Assembly (NCBI GenBank): GCA_903882345.1
Contig: CAIRWO010000031.1
Location: forward strand, 1-28,971
Direction: 5' to 3'
From: Candidatus Omnitrophota bacterium
Lineage (GTDB): Bacteria > Omnitrophota > Gorgyraeia > Gygaellales > Profunditerraquicolaceae
DNA length: 28,971 bases
In this document: positions 1-8,678 of the stretch, one piece after another
Layout of the letters: each line of letters begins with the position of its first letter
Position numbering within the stretch: position 1 is the first letter of the stretch
The notes under the pieces: generated by a model
Database searches by the model: none
Told to the model about the DNA's origin: nothing
What the model saw: only the letters and a program-made list of their open reading frames with translations
Position numbers and translations under genes: made by a program

Positions 1-395
1 ATCTCCACTTCGCTTTCTACCTTTGGCCGCTTGAAGACTTCTTGTTGGCTAGTTTCCCTCTGCCTCAGCTGTTCGGCGATTTCCTTGAATTTTTCGTATT
101 CCAGCAGGCGCTTGATCAGTTCCGCGCGCGGGTCGTCCTCTTCCTGTGGCTCTTGCTGCGTCTCATCAACCGGCAGGAGCATCTTTGACTTGATCTGCAA
201 CAGGGTCGCTGCCATCACCAGGAATTCACCGGCAATGTTTAAATCCAGAAGCTGCATCAGTTCCAAATAACGCATATACTGCTCGGTAACTTCGGAAACC
301 GGTATATCGTAAATATTGAGGTGGTCTTTCTTCACCAGGTATAAAAGCAGGTCCAGTGGACCCTCGAATAATTCCAATCTTACTTTATAACTCAT
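1..395 (-). CDS. scpA: Segregation and condensation protein A, N-terminal part (runs off the window)
   Basis: ScpA is the kleisin subunit of the bacterial SMC-ScpA-ScpB condensin, which compacts and segregates the chromosome. The visible 131 codons begin MSYKVRLELFEGPLDLLLYL, and the FEGPLDLLL block is the hallmark of the ScpA N-terminus that contacts SMC. It continues with the helical segment around DIPVSEVTEQY and a charged acidic stretch (QEPQEEDDPR). The ATG at 395-393 has a good ribosome site (AGGAGA) about 5 bases upstream. The gene starts 7 bases after trpS ends and so is probably the next cistron of the same operon. The C-terminal winged-helix part lies outside the window. Confidence 0.93.
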   Translation of the reverse strand, partial: MSYKVRLELFEGPLDLLLYLVKKDHLNIYDIPVSEVTEQYMRYLELMQLLDLNIAGEFLVMAATLLQIKSKMLLPVDETQQEPQEEDDPRAELIKRLLEYEKFKEIAEQLRQRETSQQEVFKRPKVESEVE

Positions 396-402
396 ATCTC
401 TC

Positions 403-1389
403 CTAAACCGGTAAATCCATTATTTCTTTTACTTCTTTTAGCGTTTTTGAAGCAACGGAAAGTGCCTTTTCCTTTCCCTGCTCCAATATTTTAACCACTT
501 TTTTCTCATCCTTAACAAATTCCCGGCGCCGATCGTGGAAAGGCGCTAATTTTTTAATCAGGCCCTCGGCCATGCGCTTTTTACATTCGGTACAGCCGAT
601 CTTGGCGTTAGTGCACCAATCGCTGACTTCGCCTGTAAGTTCGGGCAGAAAAAATGAATAATAGGAAAATACATTGCAAATTTCCGGATGGCCGGGATCG
701 GATAATTTAATCCTTTGGGGATCGGTAATCATACTGGCGATTTTCTGCCTGATCACCTCTTGGGAATCGGAAAGGTTGATCGTATTATTATAGCTCTTGC
801 TCATTTTCCTGGAGTCAAGGCCCAACAACCGCGGCATCCGGGTAAGCAGCGCCTCGGGTTCAGGAAATGTTTCTTTTTTATAAAGGGTATTGAAGCGGCG
901 GCTGATTTCCCGTGTCAGTTCAAGGTGAGGCAGTTGATCTTCTCCTACCGGCACTTTGTCGGCCTTATAGATCAGGATATCCGCTGCCTGAAGCACCGGA
1001 TACCCGAGAAACCCGTAAGTATTAAGGTTACGGGTTTTTATTTCCCGCAGCTGCTCCTTGTACGTAGGGCAGCGCTCAAGCCAGCCCAGGGGCGTAAGGC
1101 AGGAAAAGATCATATATAATTCCAGGTGCCCGGGGACTTGCGATTGTATAAATAACGTAGATTGTTCCGGGTCAATGCCGGCGGCCAGCCAGTCAATCAC
1201 ATTATCGATCGCCGATTCCTGCAGGGCTGCCGTATTTTCATACTCACTCATCAGGGCATGCCAGTCAGCGACCATAAAGAAACAATCGTATTCTTTCTGC
1301 AGCCCTACCCAGTTGTCCAGCGCGCCGACCAGGTGGCCCAGATGCAGCTTACCTGTCGGCCGCATCCCGCTTAGTATACGCTTCTTCAT
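403..1389 (-). CDS. trpS: Tryptophan-tRNA ligase
   Basis: Class I aminoacyl-tRNA synthetase that charges tRNA-Trp in the cytoplasm. At 328 residues it has the usual bacterial TrpRS length. The HIGH-type signature is PTGKLHLGHLVGAL near residues 11-24, and the KMSKS loop (SRKMSKSYNNT) is near residue 195. The GEDQLPHLELTR segment, typical of tryptophan/ATP binding in this family, lies between them. The ATG overlaps the infB stop as ATGA (1386-1389), which suggests translational coupling. The usual infB follower rbfA is absent here. trpS next to scpA is a common bacterial pairing. Confidence 0.97.
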   Translation of the reverse strand: MKKRILSGMRPTGKLHLGHLVGALDNWVGLQKEYDCFFMVADWHALMSEYENTAALQESAIDNVIDWLAAGIDPEQSTLFIQSQVPGHLELYMIFSCLTPLGWLERCPTYKEQLREIKTRNLNTYGFLGYPVLQAADILIYKADKVPVGEDQLPHLELTREISRRFNTLYKKETFPEPEALLTRMPRLLGLDSRKMSKSYNNTINLSDSQEVIRQKIASMITDPQRIKLSDPGHPEICNVFSYYSFFLPELTGEVSDWCTNAKIGCTECKKRMAEGLIKKLAPFHDRRREFVKDEKKVVKILEQGKEKALSVASKTLKEVKEIMDLPV

Positions 1390-3566
1390 AAAGTCCTGGC
1401 GATTCTCTCGATCTCGTACGCCTCGATGGTGTCGCCTTCCTGAACGCCGTCAAAGCCTGCCAAGGTGATGCCGCATTCAAACCCTTCAGCCACCTCACGG
1501 ACATCGTCCTTAAAACGCTTCAAAGAAGAAATATTCCCCTCGAATATCACCGCACCGTTTCTGACCAAGCTTACGGGGCTGGAACGGGTAACTTTCCCCT
1601 TCAGCACAAAACAACCGCAAACTATCCCCGAACGCGAAAGCCGGAAGACCTTCCTTACTTCAACTTTACCGAGGAAATTTTTCTTCAGTCTCGGCTCCAG
1701 CATCCCTTCGATAGCTGCCTTAATGTCATTAGCCATCTCATAAATGATATTATATGTCCTGACGTCTATGCCTTCCTTGGCGATCAATTCTTTTGCCGGT
1801 TCGTCAGGCATGACGTTAAAGCCCAGGATCAGGGCATCCGAGGCTACTGCCAGTATCACATCCGAAGAATTTATGCTTCCGACCGCCTCATGGATAAATT
1901 GCAGTTTAATTTCCGAAACGTTAAGCTTATCGAGCGTCTGATTTATCGCCTCAAGCGACCCCTGAACATCCGCCTTGATAATGATCTTTAATTCTTTGAG
2001 CTTACCTTCCTTTATCTGCGTATATAAATCTTCAAGGCTGATCTTCTTTGCGGTTTTTATCTGCTTTAACCTTTCTTTTCCCTGTCTTTCCAGCGCAAGA
2101 TCCCGCGCCTGCTTCTCATCCTTGACGCTAAAAAATTGTTCCCCTGCCTGCGGCACGCCCGAAAGGCCTAAAACCTCAACCGGGAACGCCGGCGGGGCGC
2201 TCGTCACCGAATGGCCATGGTCATCAAACATCGCCCTTATCTTTCCGTAATAATGTCCGACGATTATGCTTTCGTTAAGATGCAGCGTCCCGTTTTGCAC
2301 AAGTAAAGTCGCCACAGGCCCGCGGCCCTTACTGATCTTAGCTTCCACAACAACACCCCGGGCAGGCTTATTGGGATTTGCCTTAAGCTCGAGCATCTGC
2401 GCTTCCAGAAGGATCATCTCCAGTAAATTATCAATGCCCTCTCCGGTCTTTGCCGAGACCGGCACGGTAATAGTCTTGCCGCCCCAATCCTCAGCCAAAA
2501 GATTCAATTCGGCCAGCTGTTTCTTCACCCGGTCGAGATCCGCCTGCGGCTTATCGATCTTATTCACCGCCACAATGATGGAAACTCCGGCTGCCCGTGC
2601 ATGATCGATTGATTCAACTGTCTGGGGCATGATCCCGTCATCGGCAGCCACGACTAAAACTACGATGTCCGTAATACCGGCACCCCGGCTGCGCATCGCT
2701 GTAAACGCTTCATGGCCCGGTGTGTCGAGAAAAGAAATCTCTCCGTGCGAAAGCACAACCCGGTAAGCGCCGATATGCTGGGTAATACCGCCGTGTTCTG
2801 CCTCAGCAACCTTGCTCTTTCTGATCACATCCAAGAGCGAGGTTTTGCCGTGGTCAACATGGCCCATAATAGTCACCACCGGAGGCCGCGGTTTTAAAGC
2901 TGCCGGCGAATCTTCCTCGGCATGCGCCTGCAAAAGAGATTCTTCTTCTCCGAGAGCCTTTATTATCTTACAACCGTATTTCTGGCATACGGCAGCAACA
3001 ACGGATTCCTCCAGGGTCTGATTAAGGCCGGCCATCACCTTCATTGCCATTAAATATTTGATCAACACCGAAGATTTTTCCTGTAGCTTAATTGCCAGGT
3101 CTTTTACGGTTATAGGCAACTCCAACTCCAGCCCTTTTAATTCTATTGCCGGCGCAGCAACCGGCATCACCTTAGCTGCTGCTGGTTGAGGCGCTGCGGG
3201 CTTGAGTTCAACTGCAACCGCAGGGGATGATTCGGGAATTATCTTCGGTGTAACCGGCGCTTTAATAATGGGCGCAACCTGAGCTTTCACAATTGGCGTA
3301 ACCGGCGGTTGTGCCATTACCGGCTGCGGCGGCTTGGGCACAACGGTTACCGGCTTATGCACAACAACTGCCGGCTTATGCGCAGGCTTCACTGTTTTTA
3401 CAATCTTTACTGCGGTAGCCTTAACCGCAGCTACTTTAACAGCAGTTGTTTTCTTTGCCGGCTTATGGCTGACAATAGTCTTTACAGCCTTAACTGCCTT
3501 GGGCTTTTGCCCGGATTTTTTCACTATTTTCTTTGCCGTAGGTTTTTCTTTTTTTGCGCTTGTCAT
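1386..3566 (-). CDS. infB: Translation initiation factor IF-2
   Basis: GTPase that brings fMet-tRNA to the 30S subunit and promotes subunit joining. The 726 residues divide into a Lys/Ala/Val/Pro-rich, low-complexity N-terminus (about 1-145), an IF2-N helical module (about 150-200) and the G domain. G1 is [13 protein letters not shown] (about 231), followed by DTPGHEAF (G3) and NKID (G4). The beta-barrel and fMet-tRNA-binding C-terminal domains follow, ending near [12 protein letters not shown]. Start codon ATG at 3566 lies 7 bases after the nusA stop. I see no Shine-Dalgarno site in the AT-rich spacer, so initiation may depend on coupling to nusA. The N-terminal VKxxVKP/HKPxxV runs are repetitive and probably disordered. 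Confidence 0.97.
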   Translation of the reverse strand: MTSAKKEKPTAKKIVKKSGQKPKAVKAVKTIVSHKPAKKTTAVKVAAVKATAVKIVKTVKPAHKPAVVVHKPVTVVPKPPQPVMAQPPVTPIVKAQVAPIIKAPVTPKIIPESSPAVAVELKPAAPQPAAAKVMPVAAPAIELKGLELELPITVKDLAIKLQEKSSVLIKYLMAMKVMAGLNQTLEESVVAAVCQKYGCKIIKALGEEESLLQAHAEEDSPAALKPRPPVVTIMGHVDHGKTSLLDVIRKSKVAEAEHGGITQHIGAYRVVLSHGEISFLDTPGHEAFTAMRSRGAGITDIVVLVVAADDGIMPQTVESIDHARAAGVSIIVAVNKIDKPQADLDRVKKQLAELNLLAEDWGGKTITVPVSAKTGEGIDNLLEMILLEAQMLELKANPNKPARGVVVEAKISKGRGPVATLLVQNGTLHLNESIIVGHYYGKIRAMFDDHGHSVTSAPPAFPVEVLGLSGVPQAGEQFFSVKDEKQARDLALERQGKERLKQIKTAKKISLEDLYTQIKEGKLKELKIIIKADVQGSLEAINQTLDKLNVSEIKLQFIHEAVGSINSSDVILAVASDALILGFNVMPDEPAKELIAKEGIDVRTYNIIYEMANDIKAAIEGMLEPRLKKNFLGKVEVRKVFRLSRSGIVCGCFVLKGKVTRSSPVSLVRNGAVIFEGNISSLKRFKDDVREVAEGFECGITLAGFDGVQEGDTIEAYEIERIARTL

Positions 3567-3573
3567 ATGAATT

Positions 3574-4848
3574 TTAATTTTTCAGCTTCTTTGCTTCTTC
3601 GATTAATTTTTTTGCCTTTTTTTCTCCGATGCCTTTTACCTTAACCAACTCCTCAACGCTTGCCTTGGCAATATCCTGCAGAGTTTTAAAACCCGCCTCT
3701 TTAAGAGCGGAAATGGTCTTTTCGCCTACGCCCGTCAATTCTTCAAGCAGAAGCTCCTTCTTGCTCTTCTTTTCTTTCTTGGCTTCTTTCTTCGTTTTCT
3801 TTTCTTCTGCCGGCTTACCCTTTTGCTCTTTCTCTGATGCCTCTGCCATAGCCTGTGCCTCCTCGGCCTTGGCCTGAGCCTGCGCCTGCGCTTCGGCCTG
3901 CGCGGCAAGGGCAGCCTTTGTGCGTATATCAAGCTCCCAACCCATAAGGCGGGAGGCAAGCCTGACATTCTGACCGTGCTTTCCGATCGCCAGCGAAAGC
4001 TGATCGTCATCTACAATTACCTCTGCCTTAAGGTGTTCTTTCTCGACCTTTATCTCGTTGATCTTGGCCGGTGAAAGCGCTGCTTTAATATATTCCTTTA
4101 TATCTTCGTTGTAACGCACGATATCTATTTTTTCACCATGGATCTCATTTACGATGTTACGCACGCGGTTCCCCCTCATCCCTACGCAGGCGCCTACGGA
4201 GTCAACCTTATCGTTCTTCGACCAGACGGCGATCTTAGTACGTTCCCCGGCCTGGCGGGCGATAGATTTTACTTCTACAATACCTTCGTAGATCTCCGGC
4301 ACCTCCAGTTCAAATAGTTTCCTGACAAAATTCGGGTGGGAACGCGATAAAATAATCTGAGTTCCTTTATTATCCTTCTTGACCTCCAGCACAAGAGCCC
4401 GGATACGCTGCCCTTGTTTGAATTCCTCTTTTGGAGACTGTTCATGCCTGAGGATGATCCCTTCTGCTTTTCCTAAAAGATCGACTACGATGTTGCCTTT
4501 ATCAAAGCGATAGACCACTCCCGAAACAATTTCACCGGTCTTGGCCTGAAATTCGGTGAATACGACTTCCTTTTCCGCTTCGCGGATTTTCTGAATTATA
4601 ACCTGCCGGGCGGTGGAAGCGGCAATCCGGCCGAAATCTATCGAAGTAACCTCTTCTTTGTTCCTAAAGGCCCTGATCTTCCCTGTGAGCCGGTCCAGCT
4701 CCACCCGCAGTTCCTCTTCGGGCTTTACGTCGATTACCTTACGCACGGCAATCAAGAGCGCTGCCTCTACCGCTTCAACTAATACCTCTTTCTTTATTCC
4801 TTTTTCTCTTTCTATCTGGTCCAATATCGCTAATAATTCCTGGCTCAT
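3574..4848 (-). CDS. nusA: Transcription termination/antitermination factor NusA with added helix-hairpin-helix tail
   Basis: NusA binds RNA polymerase and nascent RNA and modulates pausing, termination and antitermination. In its 424 residues I see the N-terminal polymerase-binding domain (about 1-125), an S1 domain (about 130-200, GEIVSGVVYRFDKGNIVVDL) and two KH domains. The KH region includes the NusA signature GVCxGxRGNRVRNI (here GACVGMRGNRVRNI) and AIGKHGQNVRLA. A long Ala/Gln/Glu then Lys/Glu linker (about 310-370) leads to a C-terminal helix-hairpin-helix domain with LTGVGEKT and VKGIGEKKAKKL. The ATG is preceded by GAGGAAAA. It sits 17 bases after rimP and is followed by infB, the classic rimP-nusA-infB order. 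Confidence 0.97.
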   Translation of the reverse strand: MSQELLAILDQIEREKGIKKEVLVEAVEAALLIAVRKVIDVKPEEELRVELDRLTGKIRAFRNKEEVTSIDFGRIAASTARQVIIQKIREAEKEVVFTEFQAKTGEIVSGVVYRFDKGNIVVDLLGKAEGIILRHEQSPKEEFKQGQRIRALVLEVKKDNKGTQIILSRSHPNFVRKLFELEVPEIYEGIVEVKSIARQAGERTKIAVWSKNDKVDSVGACVGMRGNRVRNIVNEIHGEKIDIVRYNEDIKEYIKAALSPAKINEIKVEKEHLKAEVIVDDDQLSLAIGKHGQNVRLASRLMGWELDIRTKAALAAQAEAQAQAQAKAEEAQAMAEASEKEQKGKPAEEKKTKKEAKKEKKSKKELLLEELTGVGEKTISALKEAGFKTLQDIAKASVEELVKVKGIGEKKAKKLIEEAKKLKN

Positions 4849-4865
4849 TTTTCCTCGCTTGATTG

Positions 4866-5324
4866 TTAAATTATCTGTTTTGCCTTTGCTATGTTTGACA
4901 AAGCTATCCCTAAGCTGCTGTCTTTCATCTCGACGAATACCGCTTCATCTTCGGCTTTTAAAACCTTGGCCGCAAACTCTATTTTACCATTTATTGCCTC
5001 CCTTAGAAAGAACTTTACATCCTTGCCCACACAACGCAGAAAGTCGTTTTTTGTCTTAAGCAGCCGGTCAATACCGGGGCTAGAGACCTCTAATAAATAC
5101 CTTTCCTGAATTATGCCGGTCGTATCCAGGAATTCCCCGATTTTACGGTTAAGCAGCGCGCATTCACCAATGGTTATACCGCCGCCTATTCTGTCTACAA
5201 AGAGGGCCAGCGTAGCGGAAAACCTAGACCTGTTGAAGTTAATTTCCACCAGTTCAAAACCACCCTCTTCAAGCAGCGGTTGGATTATCTTCTGCAACTC
5301 TTCAGTAATTTCGCTCTGTTCCAT
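4866..5324 (-). CDS. rimP: Ribosome maturation factor RimP
   Basis: RimP assists late maturation of the 30S ribosomal subunit. The 152-residue protein has the family layout: an N-terminal alpha/beta domain (FELVEINFNRSRFSATLALFV), the conserved segment GGITIGECALLNRKIGEFLD, and the signature YLLEVSSPGIDRLL near residues 95-108. The C-terminal Sm-like beta-barrel domain starts at about residue 112. ATG at 5324 has a weak upstream AGGA and lies 10 bases after proS. It is directly upstream of nusA, as in many bacteria. Confidence 0.94.
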   Translation of the reverse strand: MEQSEITEELQKIIQPLLEEGGFELVEINFNRSRFSATLALFVDRIGGGITIGECALLNRKIGEFLDTTGIIQERYLLEVSSPGIDRLLKTKNDFLRCVGKDVKFFLREAINGKIEFAAKVLKAEDEAVFVEMKDSSLGIALSNIAKAKQII

Positions 5325-5334
5325 CTTAAAATTC

Positions 5335-6516
5335 CTATTTCAATAACTCTTTTACCTTATCTACCACTTTATCTTTATCGACCAAAAACAGGTTTTTATC
5401 CCTGCGGGTCTTCACTTCAATTTTTTGTTCTTTCAGCGTTTTTTTGCCCAGGGTAATTATTATTGGTATGCCTATCAGATCGGCGTCTTTGAATTTTACG
5501 CCCGGGCGCTCATCGCGGTCATCCAAGAGCGGCTCAATGCCGTTATTTTGCAGCGCCTGATAAATTTCCAAGCTCTGGCGCATAATCTGGTCGTCCGCGA
5601 CATCAAGCGCTAGGATAACGGCTTTATAAGGGCTGACCTCTGCCGGCCAGATAATTCCGTCGCTGTCGTTATTCTGTTCGATCACCGCGGCGATAAGCCG
5701 GGAAACGCCGATGCCGTAACAACCCATGATCACCGGATTAAGCTTGCCTTGGCTATCAAGAAAGTTCGCCCCTAAAGCGGCGCTGTATTTTGTTCCCAGT
5801 TTAAAAATATGCCCGATCTCAATCGCGTTTATTTTCTCTCCTTTATCGTTAATCACCACATCTTCGCCGCTTTCCGCAGGCACCATAAATTCATGGGAAA
5901 CCTTACCGCCCATCACCCCGGAATCCGCTTCCTGAGCGAGGATGCGCAAACCGCAGCGTTTAAATATCCTCTGGTATGCATCATACATCGCGCGGTAATT
6001 CTTATCCAGACCGGCTTCATCTTTATCAAAACTATAGGCGTCCTTCATGATGAATTCACAGGCCCTGACTACTCCGAAACGCGGGCGTATTTCATCGCGG
6101 AACTTGGTCTGTATCTGATACAAAACCATTGGCAGCTGCTTATAAGAAGAAAGACAATTCTTGACCAGTTCTGTAATCACCTCTTCGTGGGTCGGCCCAA
6201 GGCAGATATTCCTTCCTCTGCGGTCAATAAATCTGATCATTACCTCGCCGATATCCTTATCCCGACCGGACCTGGCCCATAATTCCAGCGGCTGCAATGC
6301 CGGTAAAAGCAGTTCCGCAGCACCGGCAGCGTTCATTTCCTGCCGGATTATTTCCTCGATGTTAGCCAGCACCTTAAGACCAAGCGGAAGATAGGAATAG
6401 GCGCCTGCCAAAAGCATGCGCATCAGCCCGGCACGCAACATAAGTTTATGCGCCGTGGATTCGGCCTCCTGAGGTACTTCTTTTAAAGTGGGAATAAACG
6501 TTTTTGTCCAGAGCAT
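5335..6516 (-). CDS. proS: Proline-tRNA ligase, short form lacking the INS editing domain
   Basis: Class II synthetase charging tRNA-Pro. The usual start context is present (FIPTLKEVPQEAES). Motif 2 is TKFRDEIRPRFGVVRACEF near 137-155, motif 3 is GCYGIGVSRL near 265-274, and the anticodon-binding domain follows from about 295. At 393 residues it is far shorter than the roughly 570-residue bacterial form. The chain passes from HEFMVPAESGEDVV (208-221) through about 10 residues straight to EIGHIFKLGTKYS (233-245), exactly where the roughly 180-residue YbaK-like editing insertion normally sits. The aminoacylation core looks complete, so the enzyme is probably active but without cis-editing of Ala-tRNA-Pro. 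AGGAAAGG precedes the ATG. Confidence 0.96.
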   Translation of the reverse strand: MLWTKTFIPTLKEVPQEAESTAHKLMLRAGLMRMLLAGAYSYLPLGLKVLANIEEIIRQEMNAAGAAELLLPALQPLELWARSGRDKDIGEVMIRFIDRRGRNICLGPTHEEVITELVKNCLSSYKQLPMVLYQIQTKFRDEIRPRFGVVRACEFIMKDAYSFDKDEAGLDKNYRAMYDAYQRIFKRCGLRILAQEADSGVMGGKVSHEFMVPAESGEDVVINDKGEKINAIEIGHIFKLGTKYSAALGANFLDSQGKLNPVIMGCYGIGVSRLIAAVIEQNNDSDGIIWPAEVSPYKAVILALDVADDQIMRQSLEIYQALQNNGIEPLLDDRDERPGVKFKDADLIGIPIIITLGKKTLKEQKIEVKTRRDKNLFLVDKDKVVDKVKELLK

Positions 6517-6534
6517 TTTAGCCTTTCCTGCCTT

Positions 6535-7599
6535 CTATTTTACTTCTTTTAAAAGAATATCTATGCAGTCATCAAAACATATTTTTTTGACGGGCTTACC
6601 TTTCTTAAATAACAGGCCTTCTTTTTTGCCAAAGGCAACGCCGATATCCGCTTCTTTTGCCTCGCCCGGCCCATTAACTACACAACCCATAATAGCCAAC
6701 TTCATCTGCCGGGTTGACGGTTGAAAATTGACAGTTGAGAGCCTATTTTCTAAAGTTTTGACCAGCTTCACCAGGTCCACTTCGCACCTGCCGCAAGTCG
6801 GACAACTGATAACCTCCGGCCCGAATTTCCGTAACGACAATGCCTCGAGGATCGCTCTCGCAACCCTCACCTCTTCCTGCGGGATGTCAGTAAGAGAAAC
6901 TCTTATCGTGTCACCGATACCCTCAAGCAATAAAGCCCCGATTGCGATGCTTGATTTTATTGCTCCGTTAGCCGGTAAGCCGGTTGCCGTAACCCCTAAA
7001 TGAAAGGGGTAGCCGCAGCTGCCTGCCATCTTACGGTATGCCTCTACGGTATCAAAGATATTCGACGCCTTAAGCGAAACAACCAGATCATAGAAACCGC
7101 AGCCCTCTATGATCTTAATATATTCGAGGCCGGCCCTGACCATTCTGTCGGCAATTTTGATGTTAGGTGTCAGGTGTTTGGTGTTTGGCAATGACCCTGA
7201 GTTTAGCCCGACCCTTATCGATATCCGGCTGGCTTTTGCCGCTCTGGCAATTTCTTTGATCTGCCCTCTTTTATAAATATTCCCCGGGTTAAGCCGGATC
7301 TTATCTACGCCGTTATCTATGGCCGCCAAAGCAAGTTGCCAGTCAAAATGTATATCTGCAACTAAAGGTAATTTAGTGCTCTCTTTTAGCGTCTTTATTG
7401 CCAGGGCGTCTGCTCTGTCTTTTACAGCCAGGCGTACAATCTCGCAACCTGCCAGTTTAAGCGCCTCCAGCTGCCTGATTACCGCGGCCGTATGGGAAGT
7501 CTTTACCTTCACCATCGATTGGATGGCAACCGGGTTATTGCCGCCGATCCGAAGATTACCTATTTTTACAACTACTGCCCTGCGCCTTTGAATTTTCAT
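6535..7599 (-). CDS. ispG: 4-hydroxy-3-methylbut-2-enyl-diphosphate synthase (GcpE)
   Basis: Iron-sulfur enzyme of the MEP pathway converting MEcPP to HMBPP. In its 354 residues, the TIM-barrel part carries RLNPGNI (102-108) and RVGLNSGSL (129-137). The C-terminal [4Fe-4S] domain carries CPTCGRCEVDL (C266, C269) and MGCVVNGPGEA (C306, E313). Its ATG overlaps the rseP stop by 4 bases (ATGA). Two 28-bp heptamer arrays lie in the coding sequence and encode residues 137-146 and 287-296. Both regions are variable loops in the family, and the reading frame stays open, so the enzyme is probably functional. It sits with dxr in the same operon. Confidence 0.96.
   Translation of the reverse strand: MKIQRRRAVVVKIGNLRIGGNNPVAIQSMVKVKTSHTAAVIRQLEALKLAGCEIVRLAVKDRADALAIKTLKESTKLPLVADIHFDWQLALAAIDNGVDKIRLNPGNIYKRGQIKEIARAAKASRISIRVGLNSGSLPNTKHLTPNIKIADRMVRAGLEYIKIIEGCGFYDLVVSLKASNIFDTVEAYRKMAGSCGYPFHLGVTATGLPANGAIKSSIAIGALLLEGIGDTIRVSLTDIPQEEVRVARAILEALSLRKFGPEVISCPTCGRCEVDLVKLVKTLENRLSTVNFQPSTRQMKLAIMGCVVNGPGEAKEADIGVAFGKKEGLLFKKGKPVKKICFDDCIDILLKEVK
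6712..6739 (-). repeat. Four-unit 7-bp tandem repeat inside ispG
   Basis: On the plus strand the units are GGTTGAC, GGTTGAA, AATTGAC and AGTTGAG, consensus RRTTGAN. The array is exactly 4 x 7 = 28 bases. It encodes IspG residues 287-296, between the CPTCG cluster motif and the MGCVVNG motif. This is seen directly in the sequence; the origin is unknown. Confidence 0.8.
7162..7189 (-). repeat. Second four-unit 7-bp tandem repeat inside ispG
   Basis: Plus-strand units are GTTAGGT, GTCAGGT, GTTTGGT and GTTTGGC, consensus GTYWGGY. Again it is exactly 28 bases. It encodes IspG residues 137-146 (LPNTKHLTPN), just after the conserved NSGS motif, where IspG proteins have a variable loop. Confidence 0.82.
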
Positions 7600-8678
7600 T
7601 TACCGAAAAACTTCTGTATCTTATCGCCGAAATTTTTTATGATATCATTATAAGTAACAATAACCGCCAAAGATATGATCAGCGTATATCCTATCTGGTT
7701 AAGAATATGTTCTACCTTCAGGCTTAGATACCTGCCGCGGATTTTCTCCAACATCAGAAGCGCAAGATGCCCCCCGTCTAAGGCGGGAAAAGGCAAGAGG
7801 TTAAATATCGCAAGGCTGATGCTCAAGAGCGCCATCAGGTGTAATAACGCGATCATCCCCATACCCTTTACCTTGGAGGTAAGAATAAATATACCTATCG
7901 GGCCGGTCATTGTTTCGCGCATTGACAGCTGACCGGTGAGCATGCGCCAGAGACCCTCATATGTCAAAGCTGTTATTTCCCATGTTTTATCCAGGCTCAA
8001 GGAAAATGATTTAAAAATACCGTGTCTTACTTTAACAATTTCGTCACCATGTATAACGCCGAGAAGCCCAACACTGCGTTTCTTGCCCAGAAGATCATTA
8101 AACTCTTTGGCGGTTATTTTAACATCCAATGAATACTCTTTATCGCCCCGCAGCAGAGAAACCTTAACTAGATTACCGGCCTTCTGGGACTGGATGATTC
8201 TTTGCAGATCTTCCCATAAATCAATTTTTTCCCCATTGATCGAGGAAATCCGGTCGCCGGCCAAGATACCTGCATCCTTTGCGCCCATGCCATCAACCAC
8301 GCCGCCGACTTTCGTGGTCAAGGTAGGGTAGCCTATGGTAAAAACCAGCCAGAAAAATAATATCCCCAGGGCATAATTGAGCAGGGGCCCAAAAAATATT
8401 ATTGCCGCGCGCTGGCCGGGTTTTTTACTAAGGTATTCATCGGAAGCGCCTTTGTATTCTTCTAGATTATCGCCGCCCAATTTTACATATCCGCCAAGAG
8501 GTATGGAATTGACGGCGTATTCGGTTTCCCCGACTTTTCTCCTAAAAATAATGGGCCCAAAACCCAAAGAGAATTTTTCCACTCTTACGCCCACCTTTTT
8601 GGCGATGATGAAATGCCCGAATTCATGGACGATGATCAATATACCGAGGATCGCTAAGAAAACCAATAAGCTAATCAT
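7596..8678 (-). CDS. rseP: RseP-type site-2 protease (RIP metalloprotease)
   Basis: Inner-membrane zinc metalloprotease that cleaves membrane-bound regulators such as anti-sigma factors. The active site HEFGH is at residues 18-22 in the first membrane helix, followed by the family GFGP and PLGGYVKL segments. One PDZ domain spans about 120-210 (GAKDAGILAGDRISSINGE). The second metal-ligand motif FPALDGGHL lies in the third helix near residue 298. A last hydrophobic helix is near the C-terminus. At 360 residues with a single PDZ it matches the shorter non-proteobacterial form. It overlaps the dxr end by 8 bases and ispG by 4. Confidence 0.95.
   Translation of the reverse strand: MISLLVFLAILGILIIVHEFGHFIIAKKVGVRVEKFSLGFGPIIFRRKVGETEYAVNSIPLGGYVKLGGDNLEEYKGASDEYLSKKPGQRAAIIFFGPLLNYALGILFFWLVFTIGYPTLTTKVGGVVDGMGAKDAGILAGDRISSINGEKIDLWEDLQRIIQSQKAGNLVKVSLLRGDKEYSLDVKITAKEFNDLLGKKRSVGLLGVIHGDEIVKVRHGIFKSFSLSLDKTWEITALTYEGLWRMLTGQLSMRETMTGPIGIFILTSKVKGMGMIALLHLMALLSISLAIFNLLPFPALDGGHLALLMLEKIRGRYLSLKVEHILNQIGYTLIISLAVIVTYNDIIKNFGDKIQKFFGK

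Noticed and set aside
3309..3570. Repetitive Lys/Val/Pro/Ala coding at the infB start as a DNA repeat
   Set aside because: Low-complexity N-terminal extensions are normal for IF-2, and the DNA units are not regular.
3840..3910. Tandem GCCTGC-like repeats in nusA
   Set aside because: They encode an Ala/Gln/Glu linker between the KH and helix-hairpin-helix parts; short codon repetition explains them.
5809..6282. 157-codon open frame on the plus strand across proS
   Set aside because: It is antisense to a well-conserved gene, has no ribosome site or recognisable motif, and matches the mirror-frame openness seen throughout the window.
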